A stretch of DNA of 64,000 nt, taken from the NCBI GenBank assembly GCA_963678705.1, contig OY783204.1:3482701-3546700 (forward strand). The letters run 5' to 3'. Positions 10,901 through 25,900 of the stretch are shown piece by piece. Source of the DNA: Panorpa germanica (lineage: Eukaryota; Arthropoda; Insecta; Mecoptera; Panorpidae). Made by a program: the position numbers and the translations under genes. Each line of letters opens with the position of its first letter. Position 1 is the stretch's first letter. The notes below the pieces were generated by a model that saw nothing but the letters and a program-made list of their open reading frames with translations, was not told the origin of the DNA and ran no database searches.

Positions 10901-13900
10901 TTTTTTTTCCAGTTTTTCCAAAATAACGGGTTTCTAGGAAATTCAGGGAAAAATCCGGGGATGCTAGAGGTCTTAGAATTTTTTTCTCTTTAAAGTCTCT
11001 TTAAAAGTCAAGAGTTTACCCCCGTCGCAATGCGACGTCTTTTTGGCGTGTATGATTTGAATGCAATAAAATAATTCGTAATTACATTTCATATTTAATT
11101 CTATTTTTAAATTGAAATAATAAATAAACTCGCGCACAATACATTAACACATATAAATTGACTAAAAAAATAATTTTTTTTTATCAAAATAAAAATTATT
11201 TTCAATTTATGTGTTATTTGACCAACTTTTTTTCAAAATTTGGTATTTTTTTTTTCGATTCGTAAATAAGTTACCAAGGTTAGCCTATATACAAAATTTC
11301 AACTTTCTAGCACAATTTTTACACTCGGCAAATACTGTCCCCGTGCCCCCAAATAAAATTTTGAAATTTTGAATTTTTTTTGATTAATAATATACTTAAT
11401 TATTCTAGAATCCAGAATATGAACTTTCTCCAAAGTTCCCTACCGGGCCCCCGAATTTCTTCAACCCCCCCCTTTTTCAATTTTTGAATTTCTAATTTTT
11501 GAGAAATGTCAGCATTGAATACCTTAATATAGATGCAAAATTTCAACTTTCTATCTCTTACCAACTCAAAGTAATACAGCAAAAAAGGGATCACTTTTTT
11601 CCAGTTTTTCCAAAATTACGGGTTTTCAGGAAATTCAGGGAAAAAACCCGGGACGCCAAAAGTCTTAGAATTTTTTCCTCTACGAAATAGGAAATTTTTA
11701 AAAACTTCCCTGGAGCCGTTTTCGAGATGCCATACAAAATTCGAACCAAACATATAAACACATAAACATATAAGAATATAAATATACACCTGGGACATTA
11801 TAATATACTTGAGTTTACCCCCGTCGCAATGCGACGTCTTTTTGGTGTGTATCATTTGAATCCAATAAAATAACTCGTAATTAAATTTCATATTTAACTG
11901 TTCTATTTTTAAATTGAAATAATAAATAAACTCGCGCACATATACACACATATAAATTGACTAAAAAAATATTATTTTTTTTTCAAAATAAAAAATATTT
12001 TCAATTTATGCGTTATTTGACCAACTTTTTTTCAAAATTTGGGATTTTTTTTTTCGATTCGTAAATAAGTTACCAAGGTTAGCCTACATACAAAATTTCA
12101 ATTTTCTAGCACAATTTTTACTCTCGGGAAATACTGCCCCCGTGCCCCCCAATAAAATTTTGAAATTTTGTATTTTTTTTTAATAATAATATACTTAATT
12201 ATTCTAGAATCCAGAATATGAACTTTCTCCAAAGTTCATACCGAGCCCCCGAATTTCTTCAACCCCCCCTTTTTCAATTTTTGAATTTCTACTTTTTGAG
12301 AAATGTCAGAATTAAGTACCTTAATACATATGCAAAATTTCAACTTTCTATCATTTACGACTTAAAAGTAATGCAGCAAAAAAGGGATCACTTTTTTTCC
12401 AGTTTTTCCAAAATTACGGGTTTCCAGGAAATTCAGGGAAAAATCCAGGGACGCCAAAAGTCTTAGAATTTTTTTCTCTACGAAATAGGAAATTTTTAAA
12501 AACTTCCCTGGAGCCGTTTTCGAGATGCCATACAAAATTCGAACCAAACATATAAGAATATAAGATCATAAGATCATAAATATACACCTGGGACATTATA
12601 ATATACTAGCGCTTCGCCCCGTCGCAAAGCGACGTGTATTTAATATTTGTAAATAAAAAAAGTTATTTGATTATTTTAAAATAATGCAAAATATTATTTT
12701 TAAGTAATTTTCGCTAAAATATATCATTTTTTAAATTTATATTTCCTTATTTTGTTCTAAATCCTTTATTTACAGTAATAAAGCACTGTATTGACCAGTC
12801 TCCAGTACCCCCGCCCATAAGCCCCAATCGTCCGAACTTTTAATTTGATTCCTTTAAACTTCCTCCCCAATAATCCCCGCTCCTGAAATAAAATTGTCAA
12901 ATTTTAGGCATAGCAATCTATTTTGCTCGTAACAACTCTCTCTACCTTTATCTACGTCTACTTTTATAAATGATCGAAATTTCAAAATTGAGTTCTTTGG
13001 CAAAGCTTTTTCCCGCCCCCACTTCCCCAATTTCACGCCGCTACTAAAGTTAAATTTATTTTTCAAATATGCACATGCATAGTTTCTATTTTTTCGCTTC
13101 TTCTATTATTGATATTTGGGGCTGTTAACTATTACCCCACTATACCTCTCACTCCTGTTTGATTTTACAGCACAACAAACGCACCAAAAATCAATTCAAC
13201 TCTACTATTGAATGTAATTTGACTATCTAACTTATAGAGAACTATTGTGCTTCTATTTATTATTCTACATGCAAAATATCATCGTTGTACCTCTATATTG
13301 TTCTTATACTCGGTTTATCACCCCCCACTCTAATGTTGAACTAAAGAAAATGTTTTTTTTTTTATATTTTCGTAATAAATATGTCAATCTATATCTGCAT
13401 ACTAAATTTTAGCTTTGTATTTATATTTTAGCATTAAAACCCCCCACAAACCTCCGCTTCTGAACAAGTTTGTTAAATTTTAGCACGGGGATCTATTTTA
13501 TTTGTATCTAAGAACATGTTTTTTTAAACTATAGCCCTTCATCTCTATATATTTCATATTTCTGGTTTTTAGCCCCCAGCGCCCGCCGCCTCTGGAAAGT
13601 TTTCTTTAGTTTTTCTTTAATGATACTCTATATAAGGCCCACGTTCCAAATATCAACGTTCTAGCTCTGTTGCGACATTGCTCCCAAAAAATCACGCCGC
13701 TACTGAATTAAAATTTTGGTAATCCAATTATTGGCAAACATGCGCAATTAGTGTCTCAATACATACCCTAAGTTTTAATACTACTTTTTCAATATTTCTG
13801 GCTTTTACTGTGTCACCTCCCGCCGCCACTGGAAATTTGGGGCTTTTTATTTTTTTTTCTTTAATTACTGTCTACAGCGAGCCTACATATTAAATTTGAA

Positions 13901-16900
13901 CGTCCTAACTCTTTTCTAACATTGCCCCCTGAAACTCGCGTCGATACTGAACTTAAATTTCAAATTTCCAACTATTTGCAAATGTGCACTTTTATGATCT
14001 CAATACACATACCAAATTTCAGTTTTCTATCTTTTCTAGTTCGTCAGATATTTACAAAAGTATTTTTTCGAATTTTCCAGTTTTGTTAATTTTAGCATTA
14101 GAGCCTCTCACATATCTCCGCTACTGAATTAAAGTCCAAATATGTACCTCTTTATCGTACTTATCATTAGTTTATTACCTCTGCCCTAATGTTACACTAA
14201 AGAAAATGTAGTTTCTTTATATTTTTATTATTATTGTCAATCTATATCTGCATACTAAATTTCAGCTTTGTATTTAAATTTTAGCATTAGTACCCCCACA
14301 TACCACCGCTACTGAACAAGTTTGTCAAATTTTAGCACAAGGATCTATTTTATTTGTATCTAAGAATATATATTCTAAACTATAGCCTTTCATCTCCATA
14401 TATTTCAAATATCTGGTTTTTAGCCCCCAGCGCCCGCCGCCTCTGGAAAGTTGCAAATTTCTATAGTGTGTCTTTAATGACACTCTATATATGGCCCCCG
14501 TTCCAAATTTTAACGTTCTAGATTTTAGCACGAGGATCTATTTTATTTGTATCTAAGAATATATATTCTAAACTATTGCCTTTCATCTCCATATATTTCA
14601 AATATCTGGCTTTTGGCCCCCAGCGCCCGCCGCCTCTGGAAAGTTGCAAATTTCTATAGTGTGTCTTTAATGACACTCTATATATGGCCCCCGTTCCAAA
14701 TTTTAACTTTCTAGCTCTGTTGCGACATTGCCCCCAAAAAATCACGCCGCTACTGAATTAAAATTTTGGTAATCTAATTATTGGCAAACATGCGCAATTA
14801 GTGTCTCCATACATACCCTAAGTTATAATACTACATTTTCAATATTTCTGGCTTTTACTGTCTCAACTCCCGCCGCCACTGGAAATTTGGGGCTGTTTAT
14901 TTTTTTTCATTAATTACTGTCTACAGCGAGCCTACATATTAAATTTGAACGTCCTAACTCTATTCTAACATTGCCCCCAGAAATTCGCGCCGCTACTGAA
15001 CTTAAATTTCAAATTTCCAACTATGGGAAAATGTGCACAATTATGATCTCAATACACATACCAAATTTCAGTTTTCTATCTTTTCTAGTTCGTCAGATAT
15101 TAGCAAAAGTATTTTTTCGAATTTTCCAGTTTTTCCAGTATAAGTTTTTCCACGGAAATTCAGGGGAAAATTCAGGGACGTAGAAAGTCTTAGAAATTCG
15201 TCCTTTACATCGTACCAAAATTGGAAGAACTTTGTAGGCGCCGTTTAGAAGATACCATATACGATTTTGTTACCGGATATATAAATATATATCCATATAT
15301 CCATATATATATATATATAAATATCTATGAGTTCTTATGGGTTTTCCATGTTAAATTGGAACATTACGAACATTATAATAGTAAGATGACTAGCGCTTCG
15401 CCCCGTCGCAAAGCGACGTGTATTTAATATTTGTGAATAAAAACAGTTATTTGATAAATTGAAAATAATGCAAAATATTATTTTTAAGTAATTTTCGAAA
15501 ATATATATTATTTTTTAAATTTATATTTCCTTATTTTGTTATAATTCCTTTATTTACTGTTATAAAGCACTGTATTGACCAGTCTCCAGTGCCTCCGCCC
15601 ATAAGCCCCAATCGTCACCTCTTGGCTCCATGCTTTCTTACGTTTCCGAACTTTTAATTTGATTCCTCTAAACTTCCGCCATAGAGCGCCTTCTACTTTT
15701 AGCACTCTGCATCGCTTTTTCCCTGAGCATCGTCGGTCCTTAAAATACTTCCACAGCGCCCCCGCTGCGTAAAATTATCATTAACCATAATGAAGCACAG
15801 TATTGATTAATGTCCACTGCCCCGCCCCTAAACACCAATCACCTCTTGGCTCCATGCTCTGTATCGTTCTTGCACTTTTAATTGTATTCATCTGCATCTT
15901 TGCCACAATGCGCCCACTTGCAACACTACATGCTACCTGAGCATCATCGCTCATTAGGGTACTTTTCTATCCCCCCCGTTTAGCGCAATCATTAAATAAT
16001 CCTGCGCTTCCACCCCCTGCGTACTAATCTCTTAACAATTAGTTTTCAAAATTAATACTATACTGGCAACCTGCATACTAAATTTCATCCTTAGAAGTAC
16101 ATTATTTTTTAATAATTATTCGATAAGATAAATCTTTGATAAAATTTTCACTAATTTCAATGTAAACCTACTAATTACATCAATTCATTTATGTTTTTAA
16201 GAAAGCCTAGCAGTTCCCTCCCAATAATCTCATCTCTAGGCCTTTTCCTTCCCGTTATTGCACTTCCCCATACCCCGCCACCCACACTTTCAGCACCAAA
16301 GCACATATTCTACAACACGGTTACCTCCCAGAGCCATTATAATCTATCGCCACAACTTCTAACACCACCGTTACTTAGTACTGAACCCCAGCGCCACACT
16401 CTCTTCCAATCAGGCACTATTAATTCGATATTATAGCAATTCATTTACATGAATAAAACTGTACTGTAATCTTACATTCTATATTTCGTATTTATATTTA
16501 CGTTATAATATTAGTCACCCCATTATAGCGGGGGCTCCTGAAATAAAATTGTCAAATTTTAGGCATAGCAATCTATTTTGCTTGTAGCAACTCTCTCTAC
16601 CTTTATCTACCCCTACTTTTATAAATGATCGAAATTTCAAAATTGAGTTCTTTGGCAAAGCTTTTTCCCGCCCCCACTTCCCCAATTTCACGCCGCTACT
16701 AAGGTTAAATTTATTTTCGCAAATATGCACATGCATAGTTTCTATTTTTTCACTTCATCTATTTTTTGATATTTGGGGCTGTTAACTATTTCCCCCCTAT
16801 ACCTCTCACTCCTGCTCGATTTCACAGCACAACAAACGCACCAAAAATTAATTCAACTCTACTATTGAATGTAATTTGAATATCTGACTTATAGAGAACT

Positions 16901-19900
16901 ATTGTGCTTCTATTTAATATTCTACATGCAAAATATCATCGTTGTACCTCTATATTGTTAATATACTCGGTTTAACACCCCCTGCTCTAATGGTACACAT
17001 AAGAAAATATAGTTTGTTTATATTTTCGTTATTAATGTGTCAATCTATATCTGCATACTAAATTTCAGCTTTGTATTTTTTTTTTAGCATTAGTACCCCC
17101 CACATACCTCCGCTACTGAAGAAGTTTGTCAAATTTTAGCACGGGGATCTATTTTATTTGTACCTAAGAGCATATATTCTAAACTATAGCCATTCATCTC
17201 TATATATTTCATATTTCTGTTTTTTGGCCCCCAGCGCCCGCCGCCTCTGGAAAGTTGCAGTTTTCTATAGTTTGTCTTTAATGTTACACTAAAGAAAATG
17301 TAGTTTCTTTATATTTTTATTGTTATTGTCAAACTATATCTGCATACTAAATTTCAGCTTTGTATTTAAATTTTAGCATTAGTACCCCCCACATACCACC
17401 GCTACTGAACAACTTTGTCAAATTTTAGCACGAGGATCTATTTTATTTGTATCTAAGAATATATATTCTAAACTATAGCCTTTCATCGCCATATATTTCA
17501 AATATATGGTTTTTGGCACCCAGCGCCCGCCGCCTCTGGAAAGTTGCAAATTTCTATAGTGTGTCTTTAATGACACTCTATATATGGCCCCCGTTCCAAA
17601 TTTTAACGTTCTAGCTCTGTTGCGACATTGCCCCCAAAAAATCACGCCGCTACTGAATTAAAATTTTGGTAATCTAATTATTGGCAAACATGCGCAATTA
17701 GTGTCTCCATACATACCCTAAGTTATAATACTACATTTTCAATATTTCTGGCTTTTACTGTCTCAACTCCCGCCGCCACTGGAAATTTGGGGCTGTTTTT
17801 TTTTTTTAATTAATAACTGTCTACAGCGAGCCTACATATTAAATTTCAACGTCCTAACTCTATTCTAACATTGCCCCCGGAAATTCGCGCCGCTACTGAA
17901 CTTAAATTTCCAATTTCCAACTATTGGCAAATGTGCACAATTATGATCTCAATACACACACCAAATTTCAGTTTTCTATCTTTTCTAGTTCGTCGGATAT
18001 TAGCAAAAGTATTTTTTCGAATTTTCCAGTTTTTCCAGTATAAGTTTTTCCACGAAAATTCAGGGGAAAATTCAGGGACGTAGAAAGTCTTAGAAATTCG
18101 TCCTTTACATCATACCAAAATTTCAAGAACTTTGTAGGCGCCGTTTAGAAGATACCATATACGATTTTGTTACCGGATATATATATAAATAAATATATAA
18201 ATATATCTTACTATTATAATGTTCGTAATGTTCCAATTTAACATGGAAAACCCATAAGAACTCATAGATATTTATATATATATATATATGGATATATGGA
18301 TATATATTTATATATCCGGTAACAAAATCGTATATGGTATCTTCTAAACGGCGCCTACAAAGTTCTTCCAATTTTGGTACGATGTAAAGGACGAATTTCT
18401 AAGACTTTCTACGTCCCTGAATTTTCCCCTGAATTTCCGTGGAAAAACTTATACTGGAAAAACTGGAAAATTCGAAAAAATACTTTTGCTAATATCTGAC
18501 GAACTAGAAAAGATAGAAAACTGAAATTTGGTATGTGTATTGAGATCATAATTGTGCACATTTTCCCATAGTTGGAAATTTGAAATTTAAGTTCAGTAGC
18601 GGCGCGAATTTCTGGGGGCAATGTTAGAATAGAGTTAGGACGTTCAAATTTAATATGTAGGCTCGCTGTAGACAGTAATTAATGAAAAAAAATAAACAGC
18701 CCCAAATTTCCAGTGGCGGCGGGAGTTGAGACAGTAAAAGCCAGAAATATTGAAAATGTAGTATTATAACTTAGGGTATGTATGGAGACACTAATTGCGC
18801 ATGTTTGCCAATAATTAGATTACCAAAATTTTAATTCAGTAGCGGCGTGATTTTTTGGGGGCAATGTCGCAACAGAGCTAGAAAGTTAAAATTTGGAACG
18901 GGGGCCATATATAGAGTGTCATTAAAGACACACTATAGAAATTTGCAACTTTCCAGAGGCGGCGGGCGCTGGGGGCCAAAAGCCAGATATTTGAAATATA
19001 TGGAGATGAAAGGCAATAGTTTAGAATATATATTCTTAGATACAAATAAAATAGATCCTCGTGCTAAAATCTAGAACGTTAAAATTTGGAACGGGGGCCA
19101 TATATAGAGTGTCATTAAAGACACACTATAGAAATTTGCAACTTTCCAGAGGCGGCGGGCGCTGGGGGCTAAAAACCAGATATTTGAAATATATGGAGAT
19201 GAAAGGCTATAGTTTAGAATATATATTCTTAGATACAAATAAAATAGATCCTTGTGCTAAAATTTGACAAACTTGTTCAGTAGCGGTGGTATGTGGGGGT
19301 ACTAATGCTAAAATTTAAATACAAAGCTGAAATTTAGTATGCAGATATAGATTGACAATAATAATAAAAATATAAAGAAACTACATTTTCTTTAGTGTAA
19401 CATTAGGGCAGAGGTAATAAACTAATGATAAGTACGACAAAGAGGTACATATTTGGACTTTAATTCAGTAGCGGAGATATGTGAGAGGCTCTAATGCTAA
19501 AATTAACAAAACTGGAAAATTCGAAAAAATACTTTTGTAAATATCTGACGAACTAGAAAAGATAGAAAACTGAAATTTGGTATGTGTATTGAGATCATAA
19601 AAGTGCACATTTGCAAATAGTTGGAAATTTGAAATTTAAGTTCAGTATCGACGCGAGTTTCAGGGGGCAATGTTAGAAAAGAGTTAGGACGTTCAAATTT
19701 AATATGTAGGCTCGCTGTAGACAGTAATTAAAGAAAAAAAAAAAAAAAGCCCCAAATTTCCAGTGGCGGCGGGAGGTGACACAGTAAAAGCCAGAAATAT
19801 TGAAAAAGTAGTATTAAAACTTAGGGTATGTATTGAGACACTAATTGCGCATGTTTGCCAATAATTGGATTACCAAAATTTTAATTCAGTAGCGGCGTGA

Positions 19901-22900
19901 TTTTTTGGGAGCAATGTCGCAACAGAGCTAGAACGTTGATATTTGGAACGTGGGCCTTATATAGAGTATCATTAAAGAAAAACTAAAGAAAACTTTCCAG
20001 AGGCGGCGGGCGCTGGGGGCTAAAAACCAGAAATATGAAATATATAGAGATGAAGGGCTATAGTTTAAAAAAACATGTTCTTAGATACAAATAAAATAGA
20101 TCCCCGTGCTAAAATTTAACAAACTTGTTCAGAAGCGGAGGTTTGTGGGGGGTTTTAATGCTAAAATATAAATACAAAGCTAAAATTTAGTATGCAGATA
20201 TAGATTGACATATTTATTACGAAAATATAAAAAAAAAAACATTTTCTTTAGTTCAACATTAGAGTGGGGGGTGATAAACCGAGTATAAGAACAATATAGA
20301 GGTACAACGATGATATTTTGCATGTAGAATAATAAATAGAAGCACAATAGTTCTCTATAAGTTAGATAGTCAAATTACATTCAATAGTATAGTTGAATTG
20401 ATTTTTGGTGCGTTTGTTGTGCTGTAAAATCAAACAGGAGTGAGAGGTATAGTGGGGTAATAGTTAACAGCCCCAAATATCAATAATAGAAGAAGCGAAA
20501 AAATAGAAACTATGCATGTGCATATTTGAAAAATAAATTTAACTTTAGTAGCGGCGTGAAATTGGGGAAGTGGGGGCGGGAAAAAGCTTTGCCAAAGAAC
20601 TCAATTTTGAAATTTCGATCATTTATAAAAGTAGACGTAGATAAAGGTAGAGAGAGTTGTTACGAGCAAAATAGATTGCTATGCCTAAAATTTGACAATT
20701 TTATTTCAGGAGCGGGGATTATTGGGGAGAGGAATTTAGAAGGAAGTTTAGAGGAATCAAATTAAAAGTTCGGACGATTGGGGCTTATGGGCGGGGGTAC
20801 TGGAGACTGGTCAATACAGTGCTTTATTACTGTAAATAAAGGATTTAGAACAAAATAAGGAAATATAAATTTAAAAAATGATATATTTTAGCGAAAATTA
20901 CTTAAAAATAATATTTTGCATTATTTTAAAATAATCAAATAACTTTTTTTATTTACAAATATTAAATACACGTCGCTTTGCGACGGGGCGAAGCGCTAGT
21001 AAATATATAACGCTCTATATAAATATCTATGAGTTCTTATGAGTTTTCCATGTTAAATTGGAACATTACGAACATTATAATAAGTAGATAAGAATATAAG
21101 ATCATAAGAATATAAATATACACCTGGGACATTATAATATAGGATGAAAAGTGCGCCATTTATGAATAATTTGTTTCAGAGTGTGCTGGTAAGACATCTT
21201 ACGACGCTGTTTCCACCCCTGGGATCGAACCATATAGTACTTTGCAATACGTTGCTACAATCTATGAAAATATCACGCACGACGAGCCCACTCAGAGGGG
21301 GACTGGTACTATTGTTAGTGCAAAATTCGTTATTACAAGTAAGTACTTATTTTCAACAATAATAAAATGTACCATTTGTTGTTAAAATTGACTATCAGAA
21401 CCTTAAATGTCCAATTACTTATTAATATTATGGGAGATATTAATAATTATAATAGTATATAGTTATTTGAATCTCTTTCAACATTGAAGTGAGTAAACTT
21501 TATAAAAAAATAGTTTCATTATCTTACGTCATTTTAATTTTTACACTATCTTCCCATAAAATCTTCATTTCTAATGAATTGCCATTCTTATTAGAGAGTA
21601 TAACAGACATAGCATATTTATTTACTATTTATGTATATCAAATACTTAACTGATAGACCTGTTTCAAGCAACTCATAAAGTTTTGATTTTCTAAGGTGAA
21701 AAGCAAGTTTAAATAAAATCGATTACTTATTATACAAATAAGATATAGTTATATACAAATAATATATTACAGACGCTTTGTCCTTCTGGACCTTTGGAGC
21801 AAGATTAAATTTAACTTTCTTTACAATTGGTTACGGATTGAAACACAATAAGTGGCACCATCCGCTGAATCATGCTGCCAAATATAGTCCTGTGAAACGC
21901 CTCGTTTTTCATCCTAAGTATGTGCAATAGAAGTAGGCCTATCTCACACTGCAACCGACGCCAACATATTGAGTTTATTTTTAGTTATTTCACTTTACCA
22001 TAAGAGCACCTTCCTGCTGTGTTGTGAGTAACACAAGTGTTTATTATGTATCTGTGTCGTTCTCCTCTCAACGTTTCGATTGTAATGAAATAATAAACAC
22101 AAAAGACAGCTCACATTTTAAGGAATATGCATGCCAGCATGATCTGGATCTTCTTCTGCAGAAGTAAAAACCATATTATCCATACAGACGTATGCAATAG
22201 ATACATACAGTGAGCTAACGCGACTGTATGTACACTATGTTCCAAGAAACCGGTTGCAGTGTGATAGCGGCCGTTATCTTTAATTGTTACTTTTTAATAT
22301 TCACACTAGACATATTCTTACAGATTTATTGGTCACTTTATGAAACATTCCCACAATGTTGCAGTAGTTGAGTTATTACATGTTATACAATTTAATGCTT
22401 TTGTAAAGCCGGCGTGTATCCAATGGAAAGAAGCACTGAACCACCAAATTGCCACACCAAACACTAAAGGAGAAGTACGTAAATCATATAATTACAAATC
22501 TTAACTGTGTGCGTGTGAAATTGCTTTATTTTTTAACAGATGTCTAATTGGAAAAATATCAAACCAAGCGATATTCCAAATGACGAACTAAGGACAACTG
22601 TGATTTCAACGATATCTACAGATGAATGTGAAAAGATTATAAAGGGAGAAGTTAACATGAAAGATAATATGTTTTGCGGAGAAATTATTAATGGTAATAA
22701 ATGAAAGGTTTAGTTTATACGTGTATACTCACAGGTATAGGTTTGATGTTATTTGTATCAACCTTCAGGTTCAATATGTGTGGGTGATATAGGCGCTGGA
22801 CTTGTCGTTTTAGACAACTACCAAGATCGCACCGTCTATGTCCTTAAAGCTATGTTCAGTCACGTTCCAATTATTGATGAAGCAATGTTCTGCAGCGTTA

Positions 22901-25900
22901 ACCAAATTGCCTTCTTCTCGAAACTATCAGACCACACACCTTGGCTAAGGGAACAAAAGATACACATTGAACCAACTGAATTCAAATGCAAATCTGGGAA
23001 AATCATTATTGCTAGCGCTGTTTGTGATGAGGTAAGATTATAGAAATAGACTGCATCAATCTAAGGTCAATTCTGTTAGGATGTCTAAAACAACTCAACT
23101 TAAACATGACTCTATACTTGTTATAAGAAATATACCCTTTATTGAAATCTCGTCTGTATTTTACAGATTTGTCTTCTTCTCTTTTGATATTTTAATCTTT
23201 AGAATTAAGGGGTCTTCTCACTTTAGGCACCTCGAAAATAGGCTATTTTCGCAATTTTTTTTCGAGCCTTTTTGCACAAAATTATGGGATAAAATGGATC
23301 CTATGTAATAAACACATCTTTCAAGTACAAGAAAATTATTTTTTTTAATTTTTTTGAACAATTATTATAACAAAAAAGTAGTATCGAAAAACTCGTGTAG
23401 AAATGTAATGTTCGTGGCTTGTTGATGGTATCTCCGAGACAGGTCATTTAAAACAAAAAAATAAAACAGTTTTAGATTCAGTATATCAGTGGCTATAGCG
23501 CATACCATCAGATTTTTGATATTCGCGAAAATAACAAAATGGCGCACGTTTTTTGAAAAAGTACCAAAAAAAACGCGTTTTTTTGCAGTTTTTTGTAAAA
23601 AAAAATACTTCAAATCAAAATTTTAAAAATCTGATGGTATGCGCTATAGCCATAACTATGAAGAATATGTCATTTAAATTTCATGACAATCGGCCGGATA
23701 GTTTCCGAAATTTCTTCAACAAGGCACTGAAAAACCTTGTTTTCAGATAAAAGCGTTTAAAGTTTGCTCCTTTAAAGCCGGGTGCTATAAGGTAGTCACC
23801 TAACGGTCGCCCAAAAACGTAGTTAGACTTGTCCGATCTTTATGAAATTTTGATATAACATTTTTGATATGTACTTTCAAAATTACAAAAAAAAAAAATC
23901 GATTTTTTAAAATTTGCAAAGTGAGAAGACCCCTTAATGAATAACAAGATATAGAAAGTAACACATTTGTCTCTATTGCTTTCTCATTTTTTGTCTGCTT
24001 TCTCTATTCCTTTCTCTTTTGTCTCTTACCTTACTTTGGTCTACAACTTGCGGTTTCTCTCCCCTCTTCGTTTCTTCCTTATTTCCGCCATCCAACTATC
24101 TTCTTGGATCATTTTCTTGTAACAACAGTTTCTCCAAAATTTCCTCCATTTTCCTGCAAATCCTCCTCTCTTGCCTCCTTCAACACTTGCGGTCTCTCAC
24201 GTTATTCCTCAGATTGAATAATGCACTTACCTATTTCTATATTTTTCCGAAAATCTTCCTCGTTAACAGTCGTTTAATCCTCTCCTTGTATGTTGCTTTC
24301 TCTATTTTATAATTTTCAAATATTCGTAGGTTGAAGACTGCATAGATGGATCAGATGAAATACTGAACTCATGCATATATAAAGATATAACTAATCTGGA
24401 ATCAAAGTAAGTATGTTCTTTAGAAGTAATTACACCACACGGACCATCTTAATCCAAAACTTATTTTGAAAACTTCATAATTTAACTCTGGAGATATTAA
24501 TGATAGAATATGTTTTTCTAAGGTGAGATACTACTTTAAAAGTATAAGTAAGTATTGTAATAAACAATTTCCATTGCAGAGTTGGAAAAGGAAACGGAAG
24601 TTACATAGCTCCGCCACAATTAAGAAATGGCAGATATTCTTTGTTTAACACTGGATTAGTACCAGAAGTTGGTGCAGTGATCGACATAAACGAGAAAATA
24701 ATATTTAAATGTGACGAAGGTTTTGAACTTAGCAAAAAAGATGATAGTTTATGTACCAATGGGGAGTGGGTTCCAACTATACCTAGGTGTTTGAGTAAGT
24801 TCCATTAGCTTGGTCATCCCATATGTGGCAGTTTATTTACATATTTATGTTCACATTAATTTGTAGAAACATGTGAGCCATTAAAATCCAAGCATGTTCA
24901 ATACTCCTGCTATGTAAATTCTACGACAGAACGATCTTGCGAAGAGCGCGTTCCTGCTGGTACAGTTGCTTTTATTCGATGTAATCTGCATTACAAGCCT
25001 TTGAAGGATATAGAAAGCTTCATCTGTGATGAGAATGGTTCCTGGGGACGAACAGATTTCGCATGTGTCCCAGGTAATAAACTCAAATTACTATATTGTT
25101 ATTGTTATTGTAATGTACTTGTCCCAGTGTAAATCAAATGTAAACCAGAATTTTGATCTAGTGGCTTTGCTAAATGACAGAGCAAAATGTGACCTCGAGA
25201 TATCTAAAGTTGATACTCATTCAGGATTATTGAGTAGTACAATGAGTGGGCAAGAAGTAGATGCGTCCATTGCAAAAGCCATCATTATTCAATTTCTCGC
25301 TGAAGGTGTTAAATCTTTCGAAATGTTGAGAAGACTTCAAGCACAGTTCGATGGAGAAACCCTTTCAAAGACCCAAATGTTTGATTGGTATCTTTGGAGT
25401 TGTAATTCATTTAATAAAAATAATGAGTTTACAATTTAGTAGATTACGTAGAAAAATGATTGTATGTTTTAATTTACCCAATAAAATTTATAAAAAGGAT
25501 TCTGGTTTAAATATGATCCATTTAGGTATATCTTTAATTCTAATGTTTTGTTGTACAAGCTTTTTACTTTCCTATATTTTCAGAATGCGGAAAACTTTCA
25601 AAAGATGCTACCTCTTTAATCATTGAAGGTACGGACGCTGAAATAGGGGAAACTCCTTGGAATGTTGCAATTTATAAAAACATTGACGAGTGGAGTCACA
25701 TTTGTGGAGGATCTCTAATTAATGTGAACATTATTCTCTCAGGTAATTAAAAATATATTTATTTTAGGAGACAACTATTAAAGAAAACAAAGATTTTCAT
25801 ACATTGGCCAAACATTTACTGCGTGTGTAGCTCTGTTCTTTTTCAATTTTCTACTTTCAATATGTTGTAAAACTATTTAATTTTATATTTCCTAATTATT

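Larger units (their letters stand above)
7967..11013 (-). mobile_element. Helitron-like non-autonomous copy H1, split by the TIR element
   Basis: The minus-strand 3' terminus shows a hairpin CGTCGC-TT-GCGACG, a short spacer and CTAG followed by T, the Helitron terminal pattern. The body is about 700 bp once the insertion at 8466-10810 is removed. The 5' end is shorter than in H2 and H3. No Rep or helicase is present. Confidence 0.6.
7940..21179. other. Intron of modSP, 13.2 kb, filled by Helitron-like copies
   Basis: Lies between the Wonton-1 exon and the first protease exon. Almost all of it is accounted for by Helitron-like copies from 7967 to about 21140 and the TIR element nested in the first. 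No host coding sequence is seen. Confidence 0.85.

Noticed and set aside
14325-14745. Small open frames of 68-75 codons repeated in the Helitron-like copies
   Set aside because: They recur only because the DNA is repeated, show no domain or codon signal, and vary in frame between copies.
16191-16436. 81-codon Pro/Ser-rich frame
   Set aside because: Lies in Helitron-like cargo, without homologue or coding signal.
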